Positions 47,801-59,287 are shown, counted from the first letter of the stretch. The stretch: DNA of 64,000 nt from Litoditis marina (GCA_964036275.1 CAXIWQ010000208.1:186001-250000), one strand, 5' to 3'. The notes: generated by a model from the sequence alone, not told the origin. A program made the numbers and translations.

Positions 47801-50343
47801 TATGTTTCTATTTTGGAACGAACTACGTGGTTAGGACATATACCGTTTGCGGACAGCTCGTCCCCACCTCAATACTGCCCAAATTAGGTCAAAACTTAAG
47901 CATGAACGTAGTAGGTTATTGTTCATACTAAAGACTGCATACAACCTCAGAGATAGGAAACAATTAAAAATAAGAACGATATATCACATTTTGCTGTAAT
48001 TATCACAATTTTCATAAACTTATTGATTTCGCTCAAATACGCGACGACTAAATTAATTTTTCGAATGTATTTATAGTTAATTTCTATTCAGTAATAAATA
48101 GGCAGGAAACTTTACAAAATTCGATTTCACTTTGAAACCTAGTTTTTAGCTACTTTTGTGATAAAACATTGGGGGCGAGTTGTCGCGGAATCAAATAATC
48201 GATTCGATTTTTGTTCGGGAAAAGTTGGTTTTTCAAGAATGTCACCTGTGCGCACTGTGTTTCACTCTATGTGTACTGTGTTTGACGAATATCGTTGTGT
48301 TGCAGGAGGAAAAGTCTTCATATTTCCCCATCTACGGTCTTCTTCTCCGGGAAGAGTGGGCGGAGCTTATCGATTGGTTCACCACTCTTCTGAAACAATC
48401 AGTTGACGATCAGCTAATCAGATTCATGGCAAATGTTGTGACTATTGCACGGATCAAGAATCTGGAACATGACGTAGGTTACTTTCTTTTTACCGTACAT
48501 TTTGGAGCGTGCGTTGAATTTAACTGTTTATTATCACTATATTACATCTACAGTTTTTTTCGAGTTTCAAAAGAATTATTTGGTAAATTTTAACGACGGA
48601 CCTTGCTCATATGAAGTAGGACCCCGACAAAGACATACTTGCCTCTTCGATGTGTTCATTTGTACGATATTAGTACTAGTCGACCAGTTCATCCTGTGTG
48701 AACCCACGTAGTTGTAATAATTGCGTGATGGTTGGAGGGGACTCCGAAAGGTGGAATGTTGTGTTCAGGAGGAGAGTGGGTTGAGTCTGATCTCCGCCTT
48801 GATGTCTGGTCTGAGTGCGAAGGGTCTGTTCTCTCTGATCCCCTTCTACGCGACTTTCCTGCCGAGGCCGGAAGCAGAACAGACACTTCTTCACATAATG
48901 CACGGTTAGTTAGTCATACCTTGTTGTTTACAAAAAAAATGGATTCAAAATCAGTTCTAATAATACAATATCAGAACAGGGGAGCTGTTCGCCTGTAAAG
49001 GAAACTATTGTTGGAGAGTTAATCAAGGTTGGCAGTTGGCTTGCAGTAGAGTAGCTATTTGAAGCGCAATGTTTTCACTCGCGTTTCTCGTTCACTTACG
49101 AAGTAGTTTGTTTTCTCTTCCTTGTTTCAAAGATTTCCTCTCGAAGCCGTGACATTTTGCGTCTCGAAAACATGAAACATGGGGTGGAGCGGTTTGAAAT
49201 AAATGAAAAACCTTCACAAACTATTCGGGACTTCCATCTGAAACAGCGAACAGCTGCAAAGACCTTTTATAATTAGTGTTGTTTTGTAACAGGAGCGAAA
49301 GGCGAATCAGTGCGACTGGAGTATCTGTCGGCCCTGGAAGTGGCCGGTTTCGACCGGGATACGCTCGCTAGTCTCTCGGCTGAACACCACGAAGAGGTAC
49401 CCATTTGGCCTACTATTCAATCTCTTATTCTGCCTATCAACAGGCTGTATTTAGTCTCAGCACATTATATATGGGAATCGGACCCGGGTCAGTGTAGCGA
49501 CCGCTGACTGCCAACCACTTGACAACTTGGCTGCGGGTAAATTATTCATTGTTTGTTTTTTTTCTGTAAGTATCACCAGTGCCTAGCTTTATGGTGGAAA
49601 ACGCGTATGTTCATGGTCTGTTATGCGTGTTTGTGTTTTCCCAGTATAGTAGGTTTTCGTGAAGTATTCTTGCCTATCCCCATTATTTTCTCCATTTCCA
49701 GCACGACATGTCTTCCCCTGAGCGTATTGACCGTCTCGGTTGGCTGTTGTTGAATGGAGAGCGAACCATGGATCAGACAATCGTCCAGACCAATAATCTC
49801 ATACGATTCTTCATGGGTCAGTTGACATTTAACATTTACATTTAAGTATTTTCTGTTGACATTTAAGTATTTATTCAGTGTGCACGCTGTTGAAAATATA
49901 ATTATAGAGCAGTGGGATGCGACCATCAGTGGGCTGTGAAGTCAAATTGTTTCTGTGAACGTAGCTTCGACAGACGGCAATAATGTTTCATGACTGAACA
50001 GAATGAGAGGCTCAATTAAGAAATCTTGACCGCTGAGCCTGATAATATATCAGCTGTCTCAGCATTTGTTTCTCATTGTGAATTTTCAGATCTTTTAGAA
50101 TACGTGTGAAACAATATTATTGGCAAGTGCCAACTTGGTGAATTGAAATTGTTAAGTTAATCGAGGAGCGAGAAGTGGGTCTTTGAAAGATCGTTGTTAG
50201 CGGAAAAACGGTCCATATATGTACATATATGATTAATATATGTGTTTTTTTAGTAGCGGATGACATGGAGTCGGCATCTCGAGTTCTCAACGAAACAATG
50301 GCCCTGTCTGCCATTATTTCGGCTGTTTTTGAAGCGGAAAACG
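44869..50343 (+). CDS. NUP107: Nup107, N-terminal and C-terminal parts missing
   Basis: Twelve plus-strand exons: from 44869, then 45328-45384, 45726-45826, 46337-46472, 46732-46901, 47163-47365, 47473-47554, 48306-48473, 48769-48904, 49293-49396, 49702-49816 and 50254-50343. Conserved blocks in Nup107 order include DRLVRTVFSLVRCGKLDE, MYNFLSDPSM, TTTEDRLWCLFNAAVHQR, LLLREEWAELIDWF with DDQLIRFMANVV, SPERIDRLGWLLLNGE and NLIRFFM. Nup107 is a helical scaffold of the Y-shaped (Nup107-160) nuclear pore subcomplex and also acts at kinetochores. In exon 46732-46901 the frame must change near GTGGGT (about 46757-46762) to link the SLVCS part to GYARIGHALHMY; one base seems missing. The last exon ends in phase 1 and could join the SNU13 piece at 50801 in frame. 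The final ~250 residues usual for the family are absent. Confidence 0.85.
47844..48186 (+). mobile_element. ACTCGTCCCC-ended element, complete copy
   Basis: The left end ggacagctcgtcccc and right end gggggcgagttgtcgc enclose a body matching 33057-33427. It lies in the Nup107 intron before exon 48306. Confidence 0.8.
49478..49545 (-). repeat. tRNA-derived SINE-like piece
   Basis: Minus strand: A-box-like GTTGTCAAGTGGTTGGC, a GTCAG/CTGAC stem, then a B-box-like GGGTCCGATTCCC. It lies in a Nup107 intron. The anticodon loop is too long for a functional tRNA. Confidence 0.45.
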
Positions 50344-50800
50344 GTGAGATTCGCGCACTCGTTGTGATAATGGAGAAATGGAGAAGCGACGAAGTTCAAA
50401 TTACCGGCAGGGAATGACTTTTTCTCTCTGACAACAGGAAACTCTTGATTTTGTATCTAATTGCAAGTGAATGGGAGTGATGTATCATAGAAAGTGTTAA
50501 GTATCCTTTTCAAACCGAAACTAGGGTGGTTTTCACGGTTTTTTTTTGTTTTTCAGTAGTTTCATTGTAATCAATATATCGTTAAATAATCCGAATTTAC
50601 AAAAATTCTTGAATATAAAATTGCTTTTTCGTGAATGCAAGCTTTGCGTTCTTCAGCGTGCTATTTAAAATATTAGGTCATGTAATTCAGATACGATACG
50701 CCATCGGCTATCAAACGTCAATCATCTCGATTCTGCTGTTAACCGTGAGCGATTGCTGTCATATACTCGAATAATCCTTTTTTATATAATATTATCACAG

Positions 50801-50985
50801 GGTTTACCACTCCCACACTAGCATCTCACATAAGCACAATGGTCGATGATGGAGTCAGTCCGAAGGCCTATCCTCTGGCAGACACTCAACTCTCCCAGAA
50901 GCTGCTTGATTTCATCCACCAGGCCATGAACTACAAGCAGTTGAAGAAGGGAGCCAACGAGGCTACCAAGACCCTCAACAGATGA
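50801..50985 (+). pseudogene. SNU13: SNU13 (15.5K) first-exon copy ending in a premature TGA
   Basis: After a TTATCACAG acceptor, ATG at 50839 opens 48 codons matching the start of SNU13/NHP2L1, including [18 protein letters not shown] and [21 protein letters not shown]13 binds the U4 snRNA kink-turn and box C/D snoRNAs. The next family codon, normally Gly, reads TGA (50983), followed by ATT TCT GAG (ISE as expected) and then unrelated sequence, apparently an exon edge. No exon for the remaining ~75 residues is present downstream. The segment from the acceptor to the ATG is open and continues the phase of the last Nup107 exon. It may be a decayed copy, or the start of a gene interrupted by the LINE region. 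Confidence 0.75.
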
Positions 50986-51103
50986 ATTTCTGAGGCGAGT
51001 TTACTTTATTTTTCGTTATTTGTGCAACGCTACCGAGTTCTGTCACTTGTAGCAGTTTTTAGCTACCTAGATATCCTATTACAACTCAGTCCCTCTTGTC
51101 CAT

Positions 51104-53045
51104 AAGGATTTAAGATTTAAGATTTAAGATTTATTCGATCACATCACATTGTTGCAACGTGGTGCTCCTTGACTGCTCTCCAGATTTTGATGTCTCTGCA
51201 TGCTCTTAGTATCTCTTCGCCACGGGTGGGGGCAGGGCGGACTCGACCTCTTCTGGCTGCGGTATTATAACCACGGACTGCTTCAACCAACGCATTTTTC
51301 CATCGGACAACGGGCCTACCACGGGACCGGTTACGATTGTACGGACACCATTCAGACACGATCAAGGACCATCGGGATTGAGGCATGTGGGCAATTCTGT
51401 AAGCAAAGTTTAATTCATGTTTGGCAGCTACAGTAGCCACATCCGTCAACCGAGTGATTCCGCGAATAACGGCACTTGGGAGGCGATCTTGTATTCGTTT
51501 GTTCAGCATTCCACGCTCCATTTTTCTCTGCACGACACGGAGACGCTCGATGTTCTTTTTCGAAAGGGCCCAGGATTCACTGCCATACAACAGTCCCGGG
51601 AGAATCACGGCGTGAAAAATCTTTGCCTTGTACCTCATCGGGAACGAGGGTGTCTTCAGAATGTGACGGTATTCGTTGAACGCTGCCCACGCTGAGGAAA
51701 TTCTTCGGCTCAGTTCGACGTCCCAATTGGCTTCCATGGAAAGATGAACACCGAGATATTTGACTGTGGTTTTTGACGGTAGGGCATGACCATGATATTT
51801 CAACGGCGTGTTATCCTTCACATTATTCATATAGACGGATTTGTTCGGATTCATCTTGAGACCAACAGATTGGCAAGCTGTCTCGAATTCTTCCATCATT
51901 CTTCTAAGAGTTCTCTTGTTTGGAGCAAATATTATTCCATCATCTGCGAAGAGGAGGTGGCTCAGAAAACGACCGCCCACTCTCAGTCATTTTCCTCCCC
52001 AGTTCAACTTTCGAAGAGCGATATCCAGCACGGTGGTGAACAGACGCGGGGAGATGACATCTCCTTGACGAACTCCTTGATGAATTTCGATTGGAACTTC
52101 CACACCGTTTGCATCTATAGTTGCGGACGAGCACGTGTAGATAGCCTTCAGCAGCAGAATCAGTTCTGGATGAACACCGATAAGTTGCAGTGAAGACCAT
52201 ATTGCATCGTGATGTAGACTGTCGAATGCTTTGGCTAGGTCAACAAAGCAGAAGAAGGCCGGGATTCGATATTCCCTGCATTTTTCAATGACTTGTCGGA
52301 CGATATGGATGTTGTCTGCTGTGCCATACTGCTTTCTGAATCCCCACTGTTCTTTGGAAATGTTTTCTTCCATCGACGGTTCCATTCTGTTCAGCAAACA
52401 ACGCGACAGAACTTTGTAGAGAGTGTTCAACAGGGTGATCGGTCGATAATTCCCAATTTCAGCAACCTCGCCTTTCTTGAACATTAGTATCGTTCTCGAA
52501 AGCAAGAGGTCCGGAGGGAGGTTTTTCTCAGCCAGAATCAAGTTGAACATCTGGGTAAGATCCGAAACAATTGCTGTGCTTGACCATTTGACTGCTTCAG
52601 GAGGAATTTTGTCGTTTCCCGGAGAGGTTCCCAGAGTTGTCTGTCGGATAGCGAGAAGAACTTCGGACTCGAGAAAAGGTGGAACGGCTTCTTCAGACGG
52701 CAAGATTGTGGTTTGTTGCTGACTTCTGTTCTTGTACAGATCATTGTAAAAGCCTTGTACAACATCGGATAGACCTTGTGCGTCACTTCTCAGAAGGCCA
52801 TTGGTATCTCGGAGATGGACTAGTCTGTTTCTTCTCCGTTTTCCGTCGTCCATTACTTTTCTTAGACTGGATCCATTTTGTAGTGCATTTCGTAGCCGAT
52901 AATCCCGACGTTTACGAACATCCTCTGTGCGACTCCATCTAGCCAATTTGCTGTATTGCACGAACTGTAGTCTACCGGTTGGAGTGCTGTCATTTTGAAA
53001 CGAACGACGCAAGTGAAGAAGGTCCAAGGTTTTCTGCGAGATGAA
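51104..53045 (-). mobile_element. RTE-like LINE, 5'-truncated, reverse transcriptase with one stop
   Basis: Minus-strand reverse transcriptase with domain blocks EIGNYRPITLLNTLYK, CFVDLAKAFDSLHHDA (first catalytic Asp), IHQGVRQGDVISPRLF and LLFADDGIIFAPN (FADD active site), then a typical C-terminus with RGRPVVRWKNAL. The frame is continuous except for one TGA at about 51981-51983, where GGA would be expected. The endonuclease is missing: upstream of about 53045 the sequence becomes an ACTCGTCCCC-ended element, and the long frame's first ~20 residues come from it. The 3' end has AATAAA and a tail of repeated TTAAATC. RTE/CR1-type is my best guess for the clade. Confidence 0.88.
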
Positions 53046-53052
53046 TGGATTC

Positions 53053-53483
53053 CGCGACAACTCGTGTCCGCGCGTCGCGTGTGCGACAACTCGTCCCCCT
53101 TCATGCGACAACTCGCCCCCAATGTTTTATCACAAAAGTAGCTAAAAACTAGGTTTCAAAGCTAAATCAAATTTTGTAAAGTTTTCTGCCTATCACTGAA
53201 TACAAATTTACCATAAATACATTCGAAAAATAGATTTAGTCGTCACCTATTGGAGAGAAAGCAAGAAGTTTATGAAAATTGTGATAATTATAGCAAAATG
53301 TGATCTATCGTTCGTAATTTCAATTGTTCCCTATCACTAAGGTTGTATACAGTCTTTAGTATAAACTATACCCTAGTTACTACTTTAATTATTAAGTTTT
53401 AACCTAATTTGAGCAATATTTGAGGTGAGGACAAGCTGTCGCATCTGCGGGGACGAGTTGTCGCACGCAACGCGGGGACGAGT
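53053..53483 (-). mobile_element. ACTCGTCCCC-ended element, inverted complete copy
   Basis: Begins with gcgacaactcg repeats (at 53054, 53083 and 53104) and ends with ggggacgag repeats (53438, 53455, 53474). The body is the reverse complement of 47844-48186. It abuts the LINE on one side and the cyclin exon acceptor on the other. Confidence 0.8.
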
Positions 53484-53486
53484 CAG

Positions 53487-54918
53487 TCGTTGCTCTGTGG
53501 CAGTTTGCCGAGTTCGTCTCTCAGCTGGCTCTGCCAGACGGATTTGGCGTATCTTCCAGCCAGTCTGCTGGCGGGTGTCGTTATGAGACTGGTGGCTAGA
53601 TTGGATGGACAAGGCTTATGGGTGGGTTGTGACTTTATTACTGTACATTTCGAAACAGTTGTAAATTATGTAGATTAATTGGAGAATTGGCTACAAAATG
53701 ATACCGAACACGACTTTAGTTTATTTATTTGAATGAAAAGCGCAGGAACTCTGCGTAGTTTTGAGACTAGGTTGAATGGACAGAACACTTGAGGGGTTCT
53801 CAGATTCTCACGACATTTTGTGACCTTCAATTAATGACATTTGACCTTTGTGACCTCAAAATTTTGTTCACGGTCAGCATGGGTACTCGGCGGCATGGCT
53901 AAATGCTGTTTAGTAGCGGTTAGTAGGTGGCTAACTCCCAAGTTCTCTAAATTTTCAGTTATTACAAAATATTGAATTGCGGACAGCCTATGTCTCTCTG
54001 ATCTGCAAGCTCTCTCATGAAGGAGTGGACAGTTCACTATCAGTTATAATGAGTACTATTCTTACAAATATTTTAGACTCACAACATGTACGCCATGATA
54101 CAGCAGCCGGAGGACTGTTACGATCAGCCTGAGGCTATTTTGTGTCGTCTTCTACTCGTGGCCGAGAGAAATCGCGAATCCTATCAGGTACGGTAGTTTT
54201 TCTTCCGAGACCATTTTTGGGTTGTCTGGCAGTTCATAGTTAAGACAGGAGACAGGAGTGTTTTCGTTCCAAGATCATTTTTACGTTTACTGGCCGATAA
54301 CATCGGGTGTGTAAAGTTAAATGGTTTTTGAGGTCCGACTTTTCTCCAGAAAAGAATGCTCTGTTTGACGCACTTGTGCGAGAAGTGAAAATGGGTCGAG
54401 TATCGAGTTTTTACAGTTCATGCCACCTATAATATAGCTTTTACTGAGAAATAATATACGGAAATGACCTGTTAGCACAAGATTTGTAGCTGTGCGCTAA
54501 CCACTGCGCTATTAGAGAACATAACAGCCGGTAATGGAATCGAAGACATGCGCATACACAGCAAAGAGTGAGGTATACAGTACTTTACCGCCTTTCATTT
54601 GATAATGACTATAGTAAGATCAAACTACAACATATATTCGGTAATGTACTCGAAGTAAATTGAATCCCGTAAAGTTTGCATTCTAATGAGGCATGGTGCA
54701 CTTTGTCATTGCACGTTTCTGAGTTCTGCTGTGTTTAACATGTTTCACGTGACTGTCTAATTGACTAACAGTCTACGTTTGATTCTTTGCAGATCTTCGC
54801 CCGCTACTGTTCGGTGGCGGATACGGTAATTGAGAAGACCGCGGACGTTCTGCGACAACGTGCGCGCGCCGCAAAATCGGCTCCAATGATGGAGAAGCGA
54901 CGAGTCAAGTTGGATTAA
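53487..54918 (+). CDS. A-type cyclin, C-terminal half, with a frame break
   Basis: Exons 53487-53621, 53959-54042, 54077-54187 and 54793-54918 (stop TAA) join in phase 0 after the first. Exon 1 encodes LWQFAEFVSQLALPD and, in the next frame, LAYLPASLLAGVVMRLVARL ending GQGLW. This corresponds to the second cyclin fold of cyclin A/B (the LxELSLxD...YLPSxIAxAA block). The frame change sits at GG, 53540-53541; one G fewer restores a continuous reading. The later exons (ELRTAYVSLICKL, ESYQIFARYCSVADTVIEK) are compatible with a cyclin C-terminus but weaker. Cyclins activate CDKs in the cell cycle. The preceding part of the same fold seems to be on the minus strand at 61933-62010. Confidence 0.55.
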
Positions 54919-55620
54919 GGCCAAATAGGGATGGAATCTGGGGAATATTATAGTTTTACGCGGTTTTATTGTGGCGAAACGTGAACTTTGATGGGTATTA
55001 TCGATTCTGTCATGGTAGAATCTGGTGAAACTGAACATTCACGTAATATTATCGATTTTATCATGATAGATTCTAATAAAACGTGAATTTTCACGTGGTT
55101 TCATCGAGGTTATCGGGGTAAGATCTCATGAAACGTAAAATTTCACGTGGGCTACTATGTTTTTCGTGAAATTTTACGTTTTTCCATATATCACCCATCT
55201 TCTAGTGCCAAATTGCTTGTTTCATAGAGTGTTGTATAGTTTGTGAAGCTTCAACGGTTTATAGAGTCGGTTCGAGCATATTTGAAGGGCTGTTGAAGCT
55301 TCAGCAGTTTTATCGTGTTTTGAATAACCTTTCGAGATTTTATTTTGAAATTTAGGCTTGTTTTATCTGTACTACAGTGTTTGAAAATGACCACAGCCAC
55401 CCTTTACTGCACTTTTCATTGTTTGCTGCTAGGTGCATTTTTTTCCGGTTGAATAATTCAATGGAACGGCTGTTTGTTGATAAAATGTTTGATCATCTTA
55501 TGAATTGATGGAATTAACGTTGTAATGAACATATGGTGAAGTTTAGTCAAAGTTTCGCGGGAATATTGTTAAATAATACCAATAATATTGAGTCAATAGA
55601 AAAAGGGAAGAGAAAGAGGT

Positions 55621-55985
55621 TGGGAAAGTCTACTAGGGAATTTTATAACCTGGTCCCTCCTGATTGAAATCAGAACTGTGAAAGCTTGTCAGACTCCGTT
55701 TACAATCGGAGAGAAACCTGTCAGAATTTCCATGGATTTGTTTTCACACTGGATGGAACAACGTGGTTACTCGGTTTCGAAAGACAAACAAAGAGAGAGA
55801 CAGAAAGAGTGCAGAGAAAGAGAGAGCTTGGGAAGTCTACCAGGGAACTTTATAACTCGGTCCCTCCTGATGGAAATCAGAACTGTGAAGGTTGGTCGGA
55901 CTCTTTACAAACGGAGAGAAACCTGTTAGAAATTTTATGGATTCGTTTTCAGACTGGATGGAATGTTTTATTTTTTCTCGAAATT
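55621..55985. repeat. Diverged tandem duplication, period about 207
   Basis: ggtccctcctgat..gaaatcagaactgtgaa..cggagagaaacctgt occurs at 55652 and again at 55859. It lies in the gene-free interval 54919-56064, in which I see no exon. Confidence 0.85.
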
Positions 55986-56064
55986 TAAACAGATTTTCGA
56001 CCATCTTTATTGACAAACGAAACAATCCAAACGAGAAAATTCAAAATCGATAACGAGGGACACT

Positions 56065-58761
56065 TCACTTTCTATCGGCGGCTTCTGTTCCTTCGATTTC
56101 CAGGACTGGCAAGCTTTTGAATGAAATGGACTCCAGTTTCAATAGGAGGAACTGTTCCCAGCTCTGAAATTGAGAAAAAAACAGTAAGTGGCAGTATAAA
56201 ACATTGACTGAGTTTAAACTGGATGGACAAAGAAACACAACGTTTTCGTTTAGCATCAAAAGCTGTGAACAGGTGTAGGTAACTCGAAAATAGGCCAAAA
56301 ATGAGGGTAACTAGAAAATAGGCCAAAAATGGCATCAGAATAGAAATTGGAATATCAATGGTTGTAGTTAGAGCAATCTCAAACATATTTCATAAGACAA
56401 CCAGTCACGCATTGAAAAAAGAAAAACACGTAAATTTCCAGTCTCCAATGAAAAGGTACAATCATTCTACATTTTTGTGCGCCCTGGGAAAAAGCAAAAA
56501 TATTCTTTGTCAAAAATTACCTTTTCAAAATATTCGAATCCGTGGGGGATAAATCGTGCGGCAGATTTATCAGACAATGCATGAGAGTGGTCGGAAACAT
56601 GGCCATGTCTTTGCTGCTACACTCAGCACACGAAAGCGCCGAAGCCGCCCAACGGTACAAGTAGAAAGGGCAGGTTGCACCCGACGGGACCTGTAAAGGC
56701 TGTCATCATCGATACATAACAAAAGGTTTATTAATGGAGAATAAATAGGCATTTTTCTCCACATGGGAACTAACCTCAGCAGCACACTAATACTGCCGGT
56801 TCAAACTTTCAATTTGAACCGGCAGTATTAGTGTGCTGCTGAGGTTAGTTCACATGACTGAGACGCCTATAAGAGACTTTAATTTCATTCAAGAAGCAGA
56901 TGTCAAACTTTCATTCCTTCCGTTATGTGCTCAAAATTGCCACGATGTACAGTCAATGTCCGCTACTTTTATCACAAATTAATGTATCACCTGCTTATCA
57001 CACTTGTGTGTGCGAAGGTAGTAGTTCAATTCCTCGCACGAGTGTGCTGAGTGTAGAACACATCTCAACCCACCCAGATTCATGTCCTGAAATTACGTAG
57101 GGTGGGATCCCAATCAAACTACATTTTTGGAAGAGAGAGAGAGAGAGATTGGCTGCGGCCTTCTGGACTACGTGCGCGTTCCCTGTTGTAGTTTGCTCGT
57201 CGCAGATACTCGGGTCAATTTTCATGAACGAAGTTGACTGTAGTCGGCTTTCTTCGATAAATGGAACAATTTATAGAAACAAGGAGCACCAGAGACTCAG
57301 AGCAACAGATCTCAGAAGATCAGAGACTCTTCAAACGTTCAGAACAACGAAGTATACACTTGATGGAAACGAATGAAACTGCAGGATGTGCATGTGGAAA
57401 ATAGCTGAGCGAATTAGTTTTCCTGATTTACACCACCACTAAGACAGAAAAGACAAAGGTGAATTGATTTTACAGAATATCGCGTTGGGACTAGGCTACG
57501 ATTGGAATGCTCGCGCTATCGGAAACGTGAAACTCACTGAGGAAAACCTATCGATAAATTGGCGACACGCGTTCTGCACCTCGCCGTGCGTCTTCGATTT
57601 TGGATCATTCCACTGTTTCACGAGAAAGCTGAAAGAACTTTTGTTAAAACGTGATTCTTTATTGCGAAATGGCTGTTCGCTTTCTCTGCTTTGCATACGA
57701 TCAAAGTTTTCAGCCATCTAAATGATGCTGAAGTTTCATCTGAATAAATATTCTCTTACGCTCTATCGATGCAAACAATAATCTCTAGGTCATACTTATC
57801 CTTCATGATATCTTCTACGTGATAATAATATACGTCTAGTTCAATATACTTCTACCGACTATTTTTTTTAATTTGAAACGGCAAAACACCATTCTGTGGA
57901 CGTTTCCGTTGAAAAGAAGGGAACTACATCCAAAACAAGAAAGTACCTCTCAAAAACAACGTCCGAGGTGTTACCAAGAAGGGGGATTAAAACCAGATGT
58001 AATCCAATTTGGACTTTGCAGCTCAAAGGCAACGTCTTCGTCTCCTGCAATTATGAATTCAACAGAAAGTGATACCATCGCTCATTCTGTTTTTGTAAGA
58101 GTTCTATAATCACATCAAATTTCACGCCATAACTTGGCTCAAAATTGACCGACTTTATTCAAATGTCTACCACAGGTTGGAAATGAAGTATAGAAAATTC
58201 GCGAAGTATTACAAAATGTGATTTGCATATTTGCTCTTCTTTAAAAAAACTTAAAAAAGGAGGCGCGCATTAGCCTGATCGAAGACAAATCACGCACAGC
58301 GCTTCGCGCTGCGCGCGATTCAGTTGTCACATCAAGCCAACTGTCACTCGAATTATCCGATTTTACAAGATCAATAAATTGTCATGATACAAGCTAGAAG
58401 CAGGTTGAGGGGTCAATGGCGCCACGCCGTTGAGAAGACTCATGCTTTAACTTTCAAAGTATTATAATTATCAGCAACTTCTCGTGCACTGTCTCAATGG
58501 TCTCAAAAACATAACTGAAACTCACCGTTTGGAGGGCTGAGGTCGGTAAGAAACGTCCTTTTGCCATTTGTCTCTGAAAATATCGTTTGTCTGATAGGTT
58601 TTCAGGTTACAGTTTCACATAAAACTTGTACACAAAATTTGAAAAAAAAAGCCACGGAAAAAATAAAGCTTGCTCACAGGTCGTCCCAGGTCCTTAAAGA
58701 GCTTGTTTTTCTTGCCTTCTCGGACAGCCGGCTCCTCTGCACTCGACGGTCTGGTCACCAT
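56065..58761 (-). CDS. Unidentified gene of four exons, complete model
   Basis: Minus-strand exons 58761-58678, 58573-58526, 56690-56521 and 56161-56065 (TGA stop). The ATG at 58761 directly follows a TTTTAG acceptor, as for a trans-spliced start. Phases agree if the last exon begins at CTGGG after cagag. About 132 residues: a basic N-terminus (VREGKKNKLFKDLG), then a cysteine-containing middle (TCPFYLYRWAASALSCAECS) and a C-terminal helix (WEQFLLLKLESISF). No family was recognised. The 1.8-kb intron (56691-58525) contains an 85-bp hairpin close to the exon 3 acceptor and nothing else that I recognise. Confidence 0.45.
56767..56851. repeat. 85-bp near-perfect hairpin
   Basis: Arms of 39 bases, gaactaacctcagcagcaca... 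and its exact complement ending gaggttagttc, surround a seven-base loop (ctttcaa). No mismatch is visible in the arms. It could be a very small MITE or a structured RNA. Confidence 0.92.
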
Positions 58762-59287
58762 CTAAAAGAAAAATATTATAGAAAAGTTCGATATAGTTTG
58801 GCTTACAGCGGTAGCGAAAATATATGATTATTCAGTCATCACATCAATTATGTGGGCCAAAATTTCTACCGGCAATTAACGGAATTGAATTACAAACATG
58901 ATTGGACAAGGAAGCTTTCCAAAATTTTCTGTTTTTCAGGTCCTGAGATAGTGAAAAAATTTTTAACCCCGCCAGTTAACCGTTAACCATTCAAACATTT
59001 TTACAATTAACAATTTTTCTATTAACCCTTTGGTAACCCTTCTTCTAACGGTTTTTTGGGGCCATTCGCGGTTACCAAATGTTTAACAAAGGTGCCAACC
59101 ATTTTTTCGGTTAACGGTCAACTCAACGAAAAACGCGGTTAAATAAATAATTCGCCTGAAATAGTACAGAACCTAAGAAAAAACTGAAATATTGTTTCTC
59201 GAAATTAGACGGCTTGGAACTTTTGTCAACGCAGTGTATCTACACTTTTTAATAAGTATACATTTTCATGAAAACAATGCAAATTAC

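Noticed and set aside
51987..53111. Complete N-terminus of the LINE ORF
   Set aside because: The first ~20 residues are translated from the inserted TIR element, not from the LINE.
54486..54545. tRNA gene
   Set aside because: A-box-like and B-box-like segments are present but in the wrong order for a tRNA; at most the junction of two SINE-like pieces.
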